35,133 bases of DNA from Spirochaetota bacterium (GTDB lineage: Bacteria > Spirochaetota > Spirochaetia > Treponematales > Rectinemataceae), in contig JAKLFE010000047.1 in the NCBI GenBank assembly GCA_022711355.1, positions 1 through 35,133 on the forward strand, given 5' to 3'. Positions 14,797 to 23,883 of the stretch are shown here, in pieces. Made by a program: the position numbers and the translations under genes. Position 1 is the stretch's first letter. Every line of letters starts with the position of its first letter. Below the pieces are notes generated by a model. The model saw nothing but the letters and a program-made list of their open reading frames with translations. It did not search any database and had not been told where the DNA came from.

Positions 14797-16887
14797 CTAG
14801 ACCGTGAAGCGGCCGATCGAGCCCTCCATGCGGTGGATGGTCGAGCGGGTGTCCCCGGCCATCCGCTCCACGGTCCCGATGTTGGCCTCGATGCCGGCCG
14901 CGCCCTCGGCCATCGCCTCCACCCTGGACTTGACCTCGAAGGCCGAGCTCCTGAGCCGCTCCATCTCCTCGAGGATGGCCCGGTTGCCCGCGCTCATCTC
15001 GGAGGAGCCCGACTTGACCTGCGAGGTGATGTCGTTCATCTCGCGCAGGGCCTCGAGAATCTGCCGCGAGCCCTCGGCCTGCTCATCCATAGCGCTGGAG
15101 ACCTGCCGGACGATGGTGTCCGTGCTCGCAATCTTCCGGGCCACCGCGGTGAAGGCCGCCTCCGTGGCCTTGGAGTCCTGGACGATGGCGCCGATCGCCC
15201 CCATGATGAGCTCGAGCTCCCGGCCGATGGTCTTCGACTGCTCGGCCGCGGTCTCCGAGAGCTTGCGTATCTCGTCGGCCACGACCGCGAAGCCCTTGCC
15301 CGCCTCGCCGGCGTGGGCGGCCTCGATGGCGGCGTTCATCGCCAGGAGGTTCGTGCTCGAGGCGATCGAGGCGATGGCCTCGTTGGCCTCGAGGAGGGAC
15401 TGGGATTGTGCCGCTATCTGGGCGACCCGCTCCGCCGCCCGCTCGAGGGTGGTCTTGCCCTCGTCGGAGGAGGTCGCCAGGCCCGCGAACTCCTGGGTCA
15501 TGGCCGCGACGGAGGAGCTGACCGAGCCGATGTTGCCCACCATCTCCTCGATCGCCGCCGAGGCCTCGGTGATGCTGGCCGCCTGGCTCGAGATGAGCGA
15601 GTCCAGGCTCTCGATGTTCCTCGCGATCTGCCCGACGGCGCTGGCCGTCTCCTCCACGCCGGCTGCCTGGTCCACGCCCGCGTCGCGCACCGCGCCGATG
15701 TCGGCGCCCATGCGGTCCATGGCCTCGGCCGCGCCCGCGACGCTCTCGCCCAGGGAATCCCCGATCAAGGAAAGGTCGGCCTGGGCTTGCTTGAGGCTCG
15801 ACACGATCTCGCGGAGCTTGGCGAGGAAGGTGTTGAAGTCGCGGACGAGGTCGCCGATCTCGTCGTTGCCGTCGTGGACGACGCTCTGCGCGAGATCGGC
15901 CTCGCCCTCGGCGAGGGCCCGGAAGCGGGCGCCGGTGCGCCTGATCGGCGAGGCTATGGCCCTCGCGAGCCGGATCGCCGCCCCGATCGACAGGAGGATG
16001 CCGGCGAGGAGGGCGAGGAAGAGGATCCTGCGGACCTCGGCCACCGAGGCGAAGGCCTCCTCGCTCATCTGGCTGATCCCGAGCCGCCATCCGGGGCTGC
16101 CCGGCACCGGCTCGTAGAAGCTGACGAAGCTCCGCCCGTCGGGCTGGGTCCAGGTCCCGGAGCCCCGCTCGGACTCCAGCATTCGCCGGCCGAGCTCCGC
16201 TAGGCCCCGGTACCCCGCGGCGTCCGACTCGAGCAGGTGGAGGGACATCACCGCGGTCTGGTCGGGGTGAGCGATGACGAGGCCCTCGCCGTCGGCCAGC
16301 CAGCCGTAGCCCGACTTCCCGATCTCGATGGAGGCGACGATCGCGGACAAGCTCTCGAGCTTGACCTGGAAGCCGAGGAGGCCGAGGCGGGAGCCGGAGG
16401 GGGAGTCGACCGCCTGGGCGAAGACTACGATGGGCAGGCCGAGGGTCTTCGAGAGCGCGGGAGCCCCGATGGCGAAGCTGGCCTTCTTCGTCATGATCGC
16501 GGCGAAGTAGTCGCGGTCGGAGACGGTCGCCGCCGCCCCCGCCGAGGTGAGGATCGCCCCATCCGGCCAGGCGAAGAAGAAGCCCACGGCCTCGGGCGGC
16601 AGGAGGGAGGAGCGGGAGCCCAGGAAGGCGGCGACCGCCCGGCGATCCTCGGCGGCGAGCTCCGCGGAGGAGGCGAAGGCGGCGAGCTGGTAGCGTATCT
16701 TCTCGATGAGCTGGCCCATCTGGGCCGCTCGTCCCGAGACGATCTGCCCGTCGCTCGCGTAGACGAGCCGCTCGATGGCCCGGCGCTGGAAGAAGCCGAG
16801 GACGAGCATGGTCGAGACCTGGATGGCGATCACCATGGCGCCCACGGCGGCGATGATCCTGAACGCGAGGGGTACGCGCCCTTTCAT
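14797..16887 (-). CDS. Methyl-accepting chemotaxis protein (dCache-HAMP-MCP), paralogue 1
   Basis: A 696-residue transmembrane chemoreceptor. A first membrane helix (about 8-32) precedes a periplasmic dCache ligand-binding domain (about 35-280; [41 protein letters not shown]). A second helix (about 288-308), a HAMP domain and a long coiled-coil signalling domain follow. The conserved hairpin tip [20 protein letters not shown] is complete and would contact CheA and CheW. There is no C-terminal CheR/CheB docking pentapeptide; the protein ends GRFTV, as does its neighbour. It is probably co-transcribed with the upstream paralogue, 60 bp away. The ATG is preceded by AGGGG directly adjacent, a weak ribosome binding site. 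The ligand is unknown; the [15 protein letters not shown] pattern is common in amine/amino-acid dCache sensors. Confidence 0.93.
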   Translation of the reverse strand: MKGRVPLAFRIIAAVGAMVIAIQVSTMLVLGFFQRRAIERLVYASDGQIVSGRAAQMGQLIEKIRYQLAAFASSAELAAEDRRAVAAFLGSRSSLLPPEAVGFFFAWPDGAILTSAGAAATVSDRDYFAAIMTKKASFAIGAPALSKTLGLPIVVFAQAVDSPSGSRLGLLGFQVKLESLSAIVASIEIGKSGYGWLADGEGLVIAHPDQTAVMSLHLLESDAAGYRGLAELGRRMLESERGSGTWTQPDGRSFVSFYEPVPGSPGWRLGISQMSEEAFASVAEVRRILFLALLAGILLSIGAAIRLARAIASPIRRTGARFRALAEGEADLAQSVVHDGNDEIGDLVRDFNTFLAKLREIVSSLKQAQADLSLIGDSLGESVAGAAEAMDRMGADIGAVRDAGVDQAAGVEETASAVGQIARNIESLDSLISSQAASITEASAAIEEMVGNIGSVSSSVAAMTQEFAGLATSSDEGKTTLERAAERVAQIAAQSQSLLEANEAIASIASSTNLLAMNAAIEAAHAGEAGKGFAVVADEIRKLSETAAEQSKTIGRELELIMGAIGAIVQDSKATEAAFTAVARKIASTDTIVRQVSSAMDEQAEGSRQILEALREMNDITSQVKSGSSEMSAGNRAILEEMERLRSSAFEVKSRVEAMAEGAAGIEANIGTVERMAGDTRSTIHRMEGSIGRFTV

Positions 16888-16947
16888 CCCCTAACCATAG
16901 GAGGCGGGCGAGGGAAAAGCAAATTCCCTTCGGCCGCGCCGGCGGGC

Positions 16948-19038
16948 TTACACCGTGAAGCGGCCGATAGCCTCCTCCATGCGCTCGATCGTGTCCTTCG
17001 TGCCGTGGGTGGTTTCCGAGACCGCCCGGAGGTTGCCGTCGATCCGGAGGGCCTCGGCGGCCATCTCCTCGACGCGCTCCCGCACCGAGGCGGCGCTGTC
17101 CCGGAGCCGGGCCATCTCCTCGAGGACGGCCGCGTTGCCCTGGCTCATCTCGGAGGATCCCTGCCTGACCTGGGAGCTGATGTCGTTCATCTCGCGCAGG
17201 GCCTCGAGGATCTGCTTCGAGCCCTCCTCCTGCTCGGCCATGGCGCGGGTGAGCTCCCGGACCAGGGAGTCGGTGCTCGCGATCCGGTCCGCGACCTGGG
17301 CGAAGGAGGACTCGGAGTCGCGCGACGAGGCGACGATCTCGTCGATGGCCCGCTGCACGAAGACGAGCTCGGCCCCGATGGTCTTCGACTGCTCGGAGGA
17401 GGTCTCGGCAAGCCTCCGGATCTCGTCGGCCACGACGGAGAAGCCCTTGCCGGCCTCGCCGGCGTGGGCCGCCTCGATGGCGGCGTTCATGGCCAGGAGG
17501 TTCGTGTTGGAGGCGATGCTCGCGATGACCTCGTTGGCCTCGAGGAGGCTCCTCGACCGGTCGGCGACCTGGCCGGCCCGCTCGCTCGCCTCGGCCAGCT
17601 TGGCCTTCCCGGCCTCGGCGTCGGCGGCCAGGAGCCCGAAGGCCCCCGCCATCTTGCCGACGGCCCCCGTGACCGAGCCGATGTTGCCGATCATCTGCTC
17701 GATCGAGGCCGAGGCCTCGGCGACGCTCGCGGCCTGGCTCGCGATCAGGCCGTCGAGCGAGGAGATGTTCCGCGCGATCTGGCTCACGGCGCTCGAGGAC
17801 TCCTCCACGCCCGAGGCCTGCTCGAGGCCGCTCTCCTTGACCGCCTCGATGCCGCGATCGAGGCGCTCGACCGCATCGGCGGCGCCGCCCACGCTCGAGC
17901 CGAGCTCCGCGCCGATCCTCGAGAGCTCGACCTGGGCGGCCTTCAGGCTCACGACGATCTCGCGCAGCTTCCCGATGAAGGAGTTGAAGCTCTCCACGAG
18001 CAGGCCGATCTCGTCGCGCCGCTGTATGCCGATCCGCCTCGTGAGGTCGGCCTCGCCGGCCGCGAGCTCGCGGAAGGCCGCGCCGGCCGCGGCGAGCGGC
18101 CGCGAGACCGAGCCCGCGATCAGGAAGGAGATGGCCACGGTGACGGCCAGGCCGATCGCGAGCACGATGGCCAGGAGGAGGGAGATCGACCGGGCCACGG
18201 CCCGGGACTCGCCGAGCTCCTGGTCGACGGCCAGGACCCAGGGCGAATCGGCCACGGCGCAGAAGTAGCTGACGTAGCGCAGGCCCTCGGGGCTCGTCCA
18301 CTCGCCCGTCCCCCCCTCCTCGGCCCTCATCCGCTCCCCGAGGGCGGAGAGCCCCTCGTAGCCCGCGTCGTCGGCCTTGGCCACGTCGAGCTGCATCACG
18401 AGGCTCGGCTGGGGATGGGCGATCACGAGGCCGCCCTTGGTCAGTATCCAGCCGTAGCCCGTCTCGCCGACCCGCACGGCCTCGATCCTCGTCGAGAGCT
18501 CCCCGAGCTTGAGCTGCAGGCCCATGACGAGGGCGACCTTACCGTCCGGCGACTTGACCGAGCGGGCCACGACGATGGCCGGCACCTTGAGCGTCGGCGA
18601 CTCCTCGGGGTCGGAGACGTAGGTCTCGGCCTCCCCCGCGACGAGGGCCTTGAAGTAGGCCCGGTCCGAGACGTCGAAGGAGGGATTGCTCGCCGAGAAG
18701 GCGCTCCCGTCCGGCCAGGCGACGAAGGCGTCGGAAGCCTCGGAGGAGAAGGCGATCCGGAGCGAGCGGATGGCCTCCTTCACGACCTCGCGGTCGTGGG
18801 AGGAGAACTCCGGCCGGGAAGAGGCGACGCTCAGCTGCCAGCGCAGCTTGTCGAGCTTCTCCCCGAAACGGTCGGCGAGGAAGGCGGCCGAGCGGGATCC
18901 GTCCTCGCGGACGATATCGCCGACCTCCCGGCCGAGCCGCGCCCCGAGGAGGAAGAAGATCGAGCCGAGGAGGGCCGCGGTATAGACAATGAGGGTCAGG
19001 CTGATCCGGGTCGCCAAGCTGCTGCCGAGCCGTTTCAT
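16948..19038 (-). CDS. Methyl-accepting chemotaxis protein (dCache-HAMP-MCP), paralogue 2
   Basis: A 696-residue receptor with the same layout as its downstream neighbour: helix (about 10-30), dCache sensor (about 35-285; [42 protein letters not shown]), second helix, HAMP and MCP signalling domain with the same hairpin tip and C-terminal GRFTV. The two genes arose by tandem duplication; the signalling domains are much more alike than the sensor domains. The ATG at 19038 gives the expected short cytoplasmic N-terminus, but no clear Shine-Dalgarno sequence precedes it. Upstream is an A/T-rich segment that probably holds the promoter. Confidence 0.92.
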   Translation of the reverse strand: MKRLGSSLATRISLTLIVYTAALLGSIFFLLGARLGREVGDIVREDGSRSAAFLADRFGEKLDKLRWQLSVASSRPEFSSHDREVVKEAIRSLRIAFSSEASDAFVAWPDGSAFSASNPSFDVSDRAYFKALVAGEAETYVSDPEESPTLKVPAIVVARSVKSPDGKVALVMGLQLKLGELSTRIEAVRVGETGYGWILTKGGLVIAHPQPSLVMQLDVAKADDAGYEGLSALGERMRAEEGGTGEWTSPEGLRYVSYFCAVADSPWVLAVDQELGESRAVARSISLLLAIVLAIGLAVTVAISFLIAGSVSRPLAAAGAAFRELAAGEADLTRRIGIQRRDEIGLLVESFNSFIGKLREIVVSLKAAQVELSRIGAELGSSVGGAADAVERLDRGIEAVKESGLEQASGVEESSSAVSQIARNISSLDGLIASQAASVAEASASIEQMIGNIGSVTGAVGKMAGAFGLLAADAEAGKAKLAEASERAGQVADRSRSLLEANEVIASIASNTNLLAMNAAIEAAHAGEAGKGFSVVADEIRRLAETSSEQSKTIGAELVFVQRAIDEIVASSRDSESSFAQVADRIASTDSLVRELTRAMAEQEEGSKQILEALREMNDISSQVRQGSSEMSQGNAAVLEEMARLRDSAASVRERVEEMAAEALRIDGNLRAVSETTHGTKDTIERMEEAIGRFTV

Positions 19039-19141
19039 ATTGGCAACGATACCACAACTACCGCGAAGCCGCAACGAAAGATTTAGTTGCGGTTAGCATT
19101 GTATATTTACACTATCTCACAACAGTATCGCTTACTACGGC

Positions 19142-19165
19142 AAAAACCGGCCCTGGCGGGCCGGT
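19142..19165 (-). terminator. Rho-independent terminator of the gcv operon
   Basis: On the minus strand ACCGGCCC, a 4-nt loop and GGGCCGGT form a perfect 8-bp stem followed directly by TTTTT. It lies 236 bp downstream of the gcvPB stop, with the dispersed repeat copy 2 between them. Confidence 0.85.
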
Positions 19166-19233
19166 AGGTAGAATCAGAAGGGGCCGTAGCACAGAAAGCA
19201 GCGGACCTGCCCAGCTCAAGGGCGCGGGGCCGC

Positions 19234-19256
19234 CAACAGGCTTCGAGGCAGCCGGC
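19234..19256. repeat. 23-bp repeat, intergenic copy
   Basis: These 23 bases are identical to 24387-24409 and 24447-24469, both inside the GerMN coding sequence. A related form with TTCGAGGCAG occurs near 27989. This copy abuts the 129-bp repeat at 19258. Confidence 0.8.
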
Positions 19257-19257
19257 A

Positions 19258-19386
19258 CCCGATTGGAAGGGTGGGGCGCGGGGCAGCGCGACGAGAATCG
19301 CGATCTAGTGAGCGATTCAAGGTGCGCTGAACCTTCCCAAGGCTCCCCTCCCCGCACTACCAGCTGCGCGCTACAAGGTTCGAGGC
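19258..19386. repeat. 129-bp palindromic dispersed repeat, copy 2
   Basis: This copy aligns without gaps to 573-701. The left arm of the 18-bp inverted repeat is unchanged, but four central bases of the right arm differ without compensation, so this copy looks decayed. It lies between the gcvPB stop (19401) and the operon terminator and would be transcribed with the gcv mRNA. Confidence 0.75.
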
Positions 19387-19400
19387 GGCTTGCAGCGCTT

Positions 19401-20837
19401 TCAACCTCGGTAGCACAGAACCGGGCAGCGCGCGGCCGCGACCTCGTCCAGGCGGCCGACGGGAGTGCTGCTGGGCGCCGCGTGGAGGAGCTCGGGGCTC
19501 GTCCGCGCCTCCTGGGCAATCGCGCGCATGACGCGGGCGAACTCGTCGAGGCTCTCCTTGTCCTCCGTCTCCGTGGGCTCGACCATGAGGGCCTCGGGGA
19601 CGATGAGGGGGAAGTAGATCGTGGGCGGATGGATCCCGTAGTCGATGAGGCGCTTGGCTATGTCCAGGGTGTGGATGCCCTCGGCTATGTCGCCCATCGC
19701 GACGAACTCGTGCATGCAGCGCCGCCCGTACTTCACCGGGAAGTCCTTCTCGACCAGGGCCTTGAGGTAGTTCGCGTTGAGCACCGCGTTCTCCGCGACG
19801 CGGCGGAGGCCCTCGGCGCCGAGCATGCGCACGTAGGCGTAGGCCCGCACGAGGACGCCGAAGTTGCCGTAGAAGGTCTTCATGCGGCCGATGGAGGAGC
19901 GCGGCATCTCGAGGGCGAAGGCCTTGCCCCGCATCGTCGCGATCGGGCCGGGCAGGTAGGGGGCCAGGGCCGCGCCGGCGCCGACCATGCCGGCGCCGGG
20001 TCCGCCGCCGCCGTGGGGCGTCGAGAAGGTCTTGTGCAGGTTGAAGTGCATGACGTCGATGCCCGACTTCCCCGGCTTGAAGACGCCCGTGAGGGCGTTC
20101 ATGTTCGCGCCGTCGCCGTAGACGAGGCCTCCGGCCGCGTGGACCAGGCGGGCGATCTCCTCGATGTTGCGCTCGAAGAGGCCCAGGGTGTTCGGGTTGG
20201 TGATCATGATGCCGGCGACGTCGTCGCCCAGCGCGGCCTTCAGGGCCTCCATGTCCACGCCGCCTTCGGCGTTCGAGCTGATCGTCACGGTCTCGAGGCC
20301 GGCCATCGTGCAGGAGGCGGGGTTGGTGCCGTGGGCCGAGTCGGGGATGAGGATCTTCCTGCGCTTCGCGTCGCCGCGCGCCAGGTGGTAGGCGCGGATC
20401 ATGAAGACCCCCGCGAGCTCGCCATGGGCCCCGGCCGCGGGCTGGAGGCTCACGGCCTCGAAGCCCCCGATCTCGGCGAGGTAGGACTGGAGCTTGTAGA
20501 TGAGCTCGAGGGCGCCCTGGCTCCCCTCGTCGCCGACGAGGGGATGGACTTCCGTCCAGCCGGGCATGGCCGCGGCGACCTCGTTGGCCTTGGGGTTGTA
20601 CTTCATAGTGCAGGAGCCCAAGGGGTAGAAGTGCGTGTCGATGGAGAAGTTCTTCTGGGAAAGGCGGGTGAAGTGCCGCACGACCGTGAGCTCGTCGAGG
20701 GCGGGCAGGGCCGCCCCCCCGGCGCGCTCGAGACCCGAGGGCAGGGGATAGGAGGGCGTGTCGCCCTTGGGCAGGGAGACCGCGCAGCGGCCCGGGGAGG
20801 AGAGCTCGAAGACGGTGGCTTCGGGTCGGAGGTTCAT
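19401..20837 (-). CDS. gcvPB: Glycine dehydrogenase (decarboxylating), subunit 2
   Basis: A 478-residue PLP subunit of the split P-protein of the glycine cleavage system. It decarboxylates glycine and passes aminomethyl to the lipoyl arm of GcvH. The PLP-lysine motif HFNLHKTFSTPHGGGGPG is present, with the N-terminal PLGSCTMKYNPK and the DSAHGTNPAS segment. The length matches the family (about 480). The ATG at 20837 overlaps the gcvPA stop by 4 bp and has AAGGAGG 8 nt upstream. It is last in the gcvT-H-PA-PB operon. Confidence 0.96.
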   Translation of the reverse strand: MNLRPEATVFELSSPGRCAVSLPKGDTPSYPLPSGLERAGGAALPALDELTVVRHFTRLSQKNFSIDTHFYPLGSCTMKYNPKANEVAAAMPGWTEVHPLVGDEGSQGALELIYKLQSYLAEIGGFEAVSLQPAAGAHGELAGVFMIRAYHLARGDAKRRKILIPDSAHGTNPASCTMAGLETVTISSNAEGGVDMEALKAALGDDVAGIMITNPNTLGLFERNIEEIARLVHAAGGLVYGDGANMNALTGVFKPGKSGIDVMHFNLHKTFSTPHGGGGPGAGMVGAGAALAPYLPGPIATMRGKAFALEMPRSSIGRMKTFYGNFGVLVRAYAYVRMLGAEGLRRVAENAVLNANYLKALVEKDFPVKYGRRCMHEFVAMGDIAEGIHTLDIAKRLIDYGIHPPTIYFPLIVPEALMVEPTETEDKESLDEFARVMRAIAQEARTSPELLHAAPSSTPVGRLDEVAAARCPVLCYRG

Positions 20838-22153
20838 TTGGCCGCCTCCTTGAGGGACTGGGCGAGGAGCTCGATCTGGGAACGGGTGCTCTTCTCGGTG
20901 ACGCAGACCAGGAGCTCGTTCTTCCGCTCGGGGTAGTAGCGCGACAGGGGCAGGCCGGGCAGGACCGAGCGAGGGGCCAGCTTGCCGTAGAGCTCCTCGG
21001 CGGGGCGGGGCGTGGCGACGAGGAACTCCTTGAAGAAGCTCTTGTTCTCGACGCGGAAGCCGGGCAGCTTGCCGATGAGCTCGGCGGCGAAGTGGGCCTT
21101 GTCGTAGCAGAGCCTGGCCGCGGCGGGCAGGCCGCACTCGCCCATGGCCGCCATGTACACGCAGGCGCGCAGCATGACCAGGCCCTGGTTCGAGCAGATG
21201 TTGGAGACGGCCTTCTCGCGGCGGATGTGCTGCTCGCGGGCGGAGAGGGTGAGGACGTATCCCTTGCGGCCCTCGCGGTCGTGGGCCTCGCCGACGATGC
21301 GGCCGGGCATCTTGCGCACGAGCTTGGCGGTGGCGCCGAGCATGCCGAGGTAGGGGCCGCCGAAGCTCACAGGGTTGCCGAGGGCCTGGCCCTCGGCCGC
21401 CACGATGTCGGCGCCCATGGAGCCTGGGCTCTTGAGGAGGGAGCACATGATCGGGTCGGCCTGGACGATGAGGAGGGCGCCGGCGGCGTGGGCCTTCTCG
21501 GCCGCCGCGGAGAGGTCGCGGAGCTCGCCCTCGAACTCGGGGTAGGCCGCCACGAGGGCGAAGGCGTCGGCTCCCACGGGGACGGCGGCCGGGTCGCCGC
21601 GGTACTCCTCGACCTGGACGGGGAAGGCGGCCAGGTAGGTCCGCACGACGGCCTTGTACTCGGGGTGGAGGGCGGCGGGAAGGAGGACCTTGCCGCGCCC
21701 GCTCGCGTTGTGGTAGGCCATGAGGACTGCCTCGGCCAGGGCCGTGGCCCCGTCGTAGTGGGAGGCGTTCACCACCTCCATGCCCAGGAGGGAGGCGGCC
21801 ATGCTCTGGTACTCGAAGATGGCCTGGAGCGTCCCCTGCGAGACCTCGGGCTGGTAGGGCGTGTAGGCGGTGAGGAACTCGCCGCGGGACGCGATGGCCG
21901 AAACCAGGGAGGGGATGAAGTGGTCGTAGGCCCCGGCGCCGAGGAAGGAGGCGGAGGCGGCGGAGCTCCGGTTCCGCGCGGCCATGGCCTCGATCTCGCG
22001 GAGGACCTCGAGCTCGGAGAGCGGCTCGGGCAGGTCGAGCTTCGGGAAGCGGCGCGCGGCCGGTATGTCCGCGAAGAGCTCCTCGATGCCCTTCGCGCCG
22101 ACGGCCGCGAGCATCGCGGCGCGGTCGGCGCCGGAATTGGCGACGAAGGGCAC
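20834..22153 (-). CDS. gcvPA: Glycine dehydrogenase (decarboxylating), subunit 1
   Basis: A 439-residue subunit 1 of the two-subunit glycine decarboxylase. Landmarks are FLGAGAYDHFIPS, TAYTPYQPEVSQGTLQ, EYQSM, ASHYDGATALAEA and SFGGPYLGMLG. It lacks the PLP-binding lysine, as expected for this subunit. The start is a GTG at 22153, 3 bp after the gcvH stop; AAGGAG at the end of gcvH is its ribosome binding site, so the two are translationally coupled. It forms an alpha2-beta2 complex with GcvPB. Confidence 0.96.
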   Translation of the reverse strand: MPFVANSGADRAAMLAAVGAKGIEELFADIPAARRFPKLDLPEPLSELEVLREIEAMAARNRSSAASASFLGAGAYDHFIPSLVSAIASRGEFLTAYTPYQPEVSQGTLQAIFEYQSMAASLLGMEVVNASHYDGATALAEAVLMAYHNASGRGKVLLPAALHPEYKAVVRTYLAAFPVQVEEYRGDPAAVPVGADAFALVAAYPEFEGELRDLSAAAEKAHAAGALLIVQADPIMCSLLKSPGSMGADIVAAEGQALGNPVSFGGPYLGMLGATAKLVRKMPGRIVGEAHDREGRKGYVLTLSAREQHIRREKAVSNICSNQGLVMLRACVYMAAMGECGLPAAARLCYDKAHFAAELIGKLPGFRVENKSFFKEFLVATPRPAEELYGKLAPRSVLPGLPLSRYYPERKNELLVCVTEKSTRSQIELLAQSLKEAAK

Positions 22154-22156
22154 GGC

Positions 22157-22555
22157 CTACTCCTTCCCGGCTTCTTTCTCGTAGGCGGCCGCGTCCAGGA
22201 GGGCGTTCCACTCGGCGGGGTCGGTCGGGGCGACGCGGATCATCCAGCCCGAGCCGTAGCAGTCCTTGTTGACCAGGGAGGGATCGCCGGAGAGGGCCTC
22301 GTTGGCGGCGACGACCTTGCCGGAGACCGGGGCGTAGAGGTCGCTCGCGGCCTTGACCGACTCGACGACGCCGAAGGCCTCGCCCTTCTTGAGGACCTTG
22401 CCCGCGGCGGGCAGCTCGACGAAGACGATGTCGCCGAGCGACTCCTGGGCGTGGTCGGAGATGCCGACCACGATCTCGAAGCCGCCGGAGGCGGCTGCCT
22501 CCTTGCGGGCGTACTCGTGGGAGGCCTGGTAGCGGGCGTTCGTATCGATCTTCAT
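22157..22555 (-). CDS. gcvH: Glycine cleavage system H protein
   Basis: A 132-residue lipoyl carrier. The lipoylated lysine lies in VVESVKAASDLYAPVSG, with GDIVFVELPAAGK before and a GWMIRV stretch after, all standard. It shuttles the aminomethyl group from the P-protein to GcvT. The ATG has AAGGAG 7 nt upstream. The dihydrolipoyl dehydrogenase (L-protein) and lipoate-attachment genes are not in this window. Confidence 0.96.
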   Translation of the reverse strand: MKIDTNARYQASHEYARKEAAASGGFEIVVGISDHAQESLGDIVFVELPAAGKVLKKGEAFGVVESVKAASDLYAPVSGKVVAANEALSGDPSLVNKDCYGSGWMIRVAPTDPAEWNALLDAAAYEKEAGKE

Positions 22556-22592
22556 GGCTTCGCTCCTTGTAGTGCGCGTTGCGCGATTCCGG

Positions 22593-23696
22593 CTAGCGCC
22601 GGTAGGCGGGGACGTAGAGGGGGCGCTTGACGACGAGCGCGTCCTTGGCCGCGCCGCGGATGAGGACCTTTAGGGCGGTTCCGGCCTTGGCGAGCTCGGG
22701 CTTGACGAAGGCGTTGGCCGCGTACTTCTTGACCGTGGGGCAGAACATGCCCGCCACGACCTTGCCGACGACCATGCCTGCGGCGTCGGCCACCTCGTAG
22801 CCCTCGCGGGGGACGCCCCCCTCCACCTCGAGGCCGACGAGCTTGCGCGCGGGGCCCGAGGCGATGACCGCCTCGACGGCGGCCTTGCCCACGAAGTCCT
22901 TGTCCAGGCCGCAGGCCCACTTGAAGCCCGCTTCGATGGGGTTGATGGAGGCGCTGATCTCGTGGCCGTGGAGGGGCATGCCCGCCTCGAAGCGCAGGGA
23001 GTCGCGCGCGGCCAGGCCGATGGGCTTGGTCTCGATGCCGGATGCCCCGCCCCGCTCGATGAGGAGGCTCCACAGGCGCTCGGCCTGGGCGGCGGGGAAG
23101 AAGAGCTCGCCCCCGTCCTCGCCCGTGTAGCCGGTGCGGCCGAAGAGGACGGGGATCCCGCCGATCTTCAGGTCGCCCGCGGTGAAGCGCGGGAGCTCGG
23201 AGACCTTCCGGTCGGAGACGAGGTCCATGAGCTCGATGGCCCGGGGCCCCTGGACGGCGATCATGTAGGTCGCGTCGGAGCGGTCCTCCACGAAGACCGA
23301 TTTGGGGAAGGCCTCGGCCCTCGCGTTGAACCACGCGACGTCGACCGCGCGGTTGCCGGCGTTGATGACGATCCACCAGCGGCCGGGCAGGCGGTAGATG
23401 AACAGGTCGTCGAGCACGAGCCCCTTCTCGTCGAGGAGGAGGGAGTAGCGCGCGTCCCAGTCCTTCATGTCGAGGACCTTGGCGGAGACCGTGGCCGAGA
23501 CGAACTCGTCCGCGCCCGGCCCGGAGACGACGAGCTGGCCCATGTGGTCGATGTCGAAGAGGCCTACCGAGCGCCGGCAGATGAGGTGCTCCTCGACGGC
23601 GCCTGTCGGGTAGGAGATCGGCATATCGTAGCCGGCGAACGGGGCCATCTTGGCGCCGTGGGCCACATGCCAATCATGAAGAGCGGTGGAATGCAT
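22593..23696 (-). CDS. gcvT: Glycine cleavage system T protein (aminomethyltransferase)
   Basis: A 367-residue enzyme that moves the methylene group from aminomethyl-GcvH to tetrahydrofolate and releases ammonia. MAPFAGYDMPISYPTG, VGLFDIDHMGQ, the conserved TGYTGEDGGELFFP and the AARDSLRFEAGMPLHGHE segment identify the family. The length is typical. The ATG has AAGGAGG 7 nt upstream. It is first of the operon and is followed by gcvH after 37 bp. Confidence 0.96.
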   Translation of the reverse strand: MHSTALHDWHVAHGAKMAPFAGYDMPISYPTGAVEEHLICRRSVGLFDIDHMGQLVVSGPGADEFVSATVSAKVLDMKDWDARYSLLLDEKGLVLDDLFIYRLPGRWWIVINAGNRAVDVAWFNARAEAFPKSVFVEDRSDATYMIAVQGPRAIELMDLVSDRKVSELPRFTAGDLKIGGIPVLFGRTGYTGEDGGELFFPAAQAERLWSLLIERGGASGIETKPIGLAARDSLRFEAGMPLHGHEISASINPIEAGFKWACGLDKDFVGKAAVEAVIASGPARKLVGLEVEGGVPREGYEVADAAGMVVGKVVAGMFCPTVKKYAANAFVKPELAKAGTALKVLIRGAAKDALVVKRPLYVPAYRR

Positions 23697-23738
23697 ATGA
23701 GAGCCTCCTTGGAGCGGTGTAACTCTGCGTGTCCACGG

Positions 23739-23767
23739 AGTGTAGCAGAGATGGGCCGGGGAGGCAA
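23739..23767 (-). promoter_or_regulatory. Sigma70-type promoter of the gcv operon with overlapping inverted repeat
   Basis: On the minus strand, TTGCCT (23767-23762), 17 bp and TACACT (23744-23739) precede gcvT by 42 bp. CTCTGC just before the -10 box and GCAGAG 16 nt further on form an inverted repeat spanning it, a possible operator. The leader is too short for a tandem glycine riboswitch. Confidence 0.55.
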
Positions 23768-23883
23768 GGGATGCGGGAAAGCGCGGGCGCCGGGCCGCGC
23801 TTCGGCGGATAGGAACGCCGCGAGCTCATCCTGCGTCGCGCAACGCGCACGGCGCTTCGGCCGCGCGGGGCACGGCGGCGCCG

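Larger units (their letters stand above)
19039..19257. other. Intergenic region upstream of the chemoreceptor pair
   Basis: This stretch holds an A/T-rich island at about 19079-19136, unusual in this genome and likely the receptor promoter region, although no -35/-10 pair with good spacing could be fixed. It is followed by the gcv terminator (19142-19165) and a 23-bp sequence shared with the GerMN gene (19234-19256). No gene is seen. Confidence 0.5.

Noticed and set aside
14797..19038. Many long frames on the opposite strand across the receptor, nqr and gcv genes
   Set aside because: They are antisense artefacts of high GC content: their compositions are rich in Arg, Pro and Gly or in Asp, Glu, Gly and Val, with no domains or ribosome binding sites.
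23697..23883. Glycine riboswitch before gcvT
   Set aside because: The predicted leader is about 40 nt and lacks the long tandem aptamer structure.
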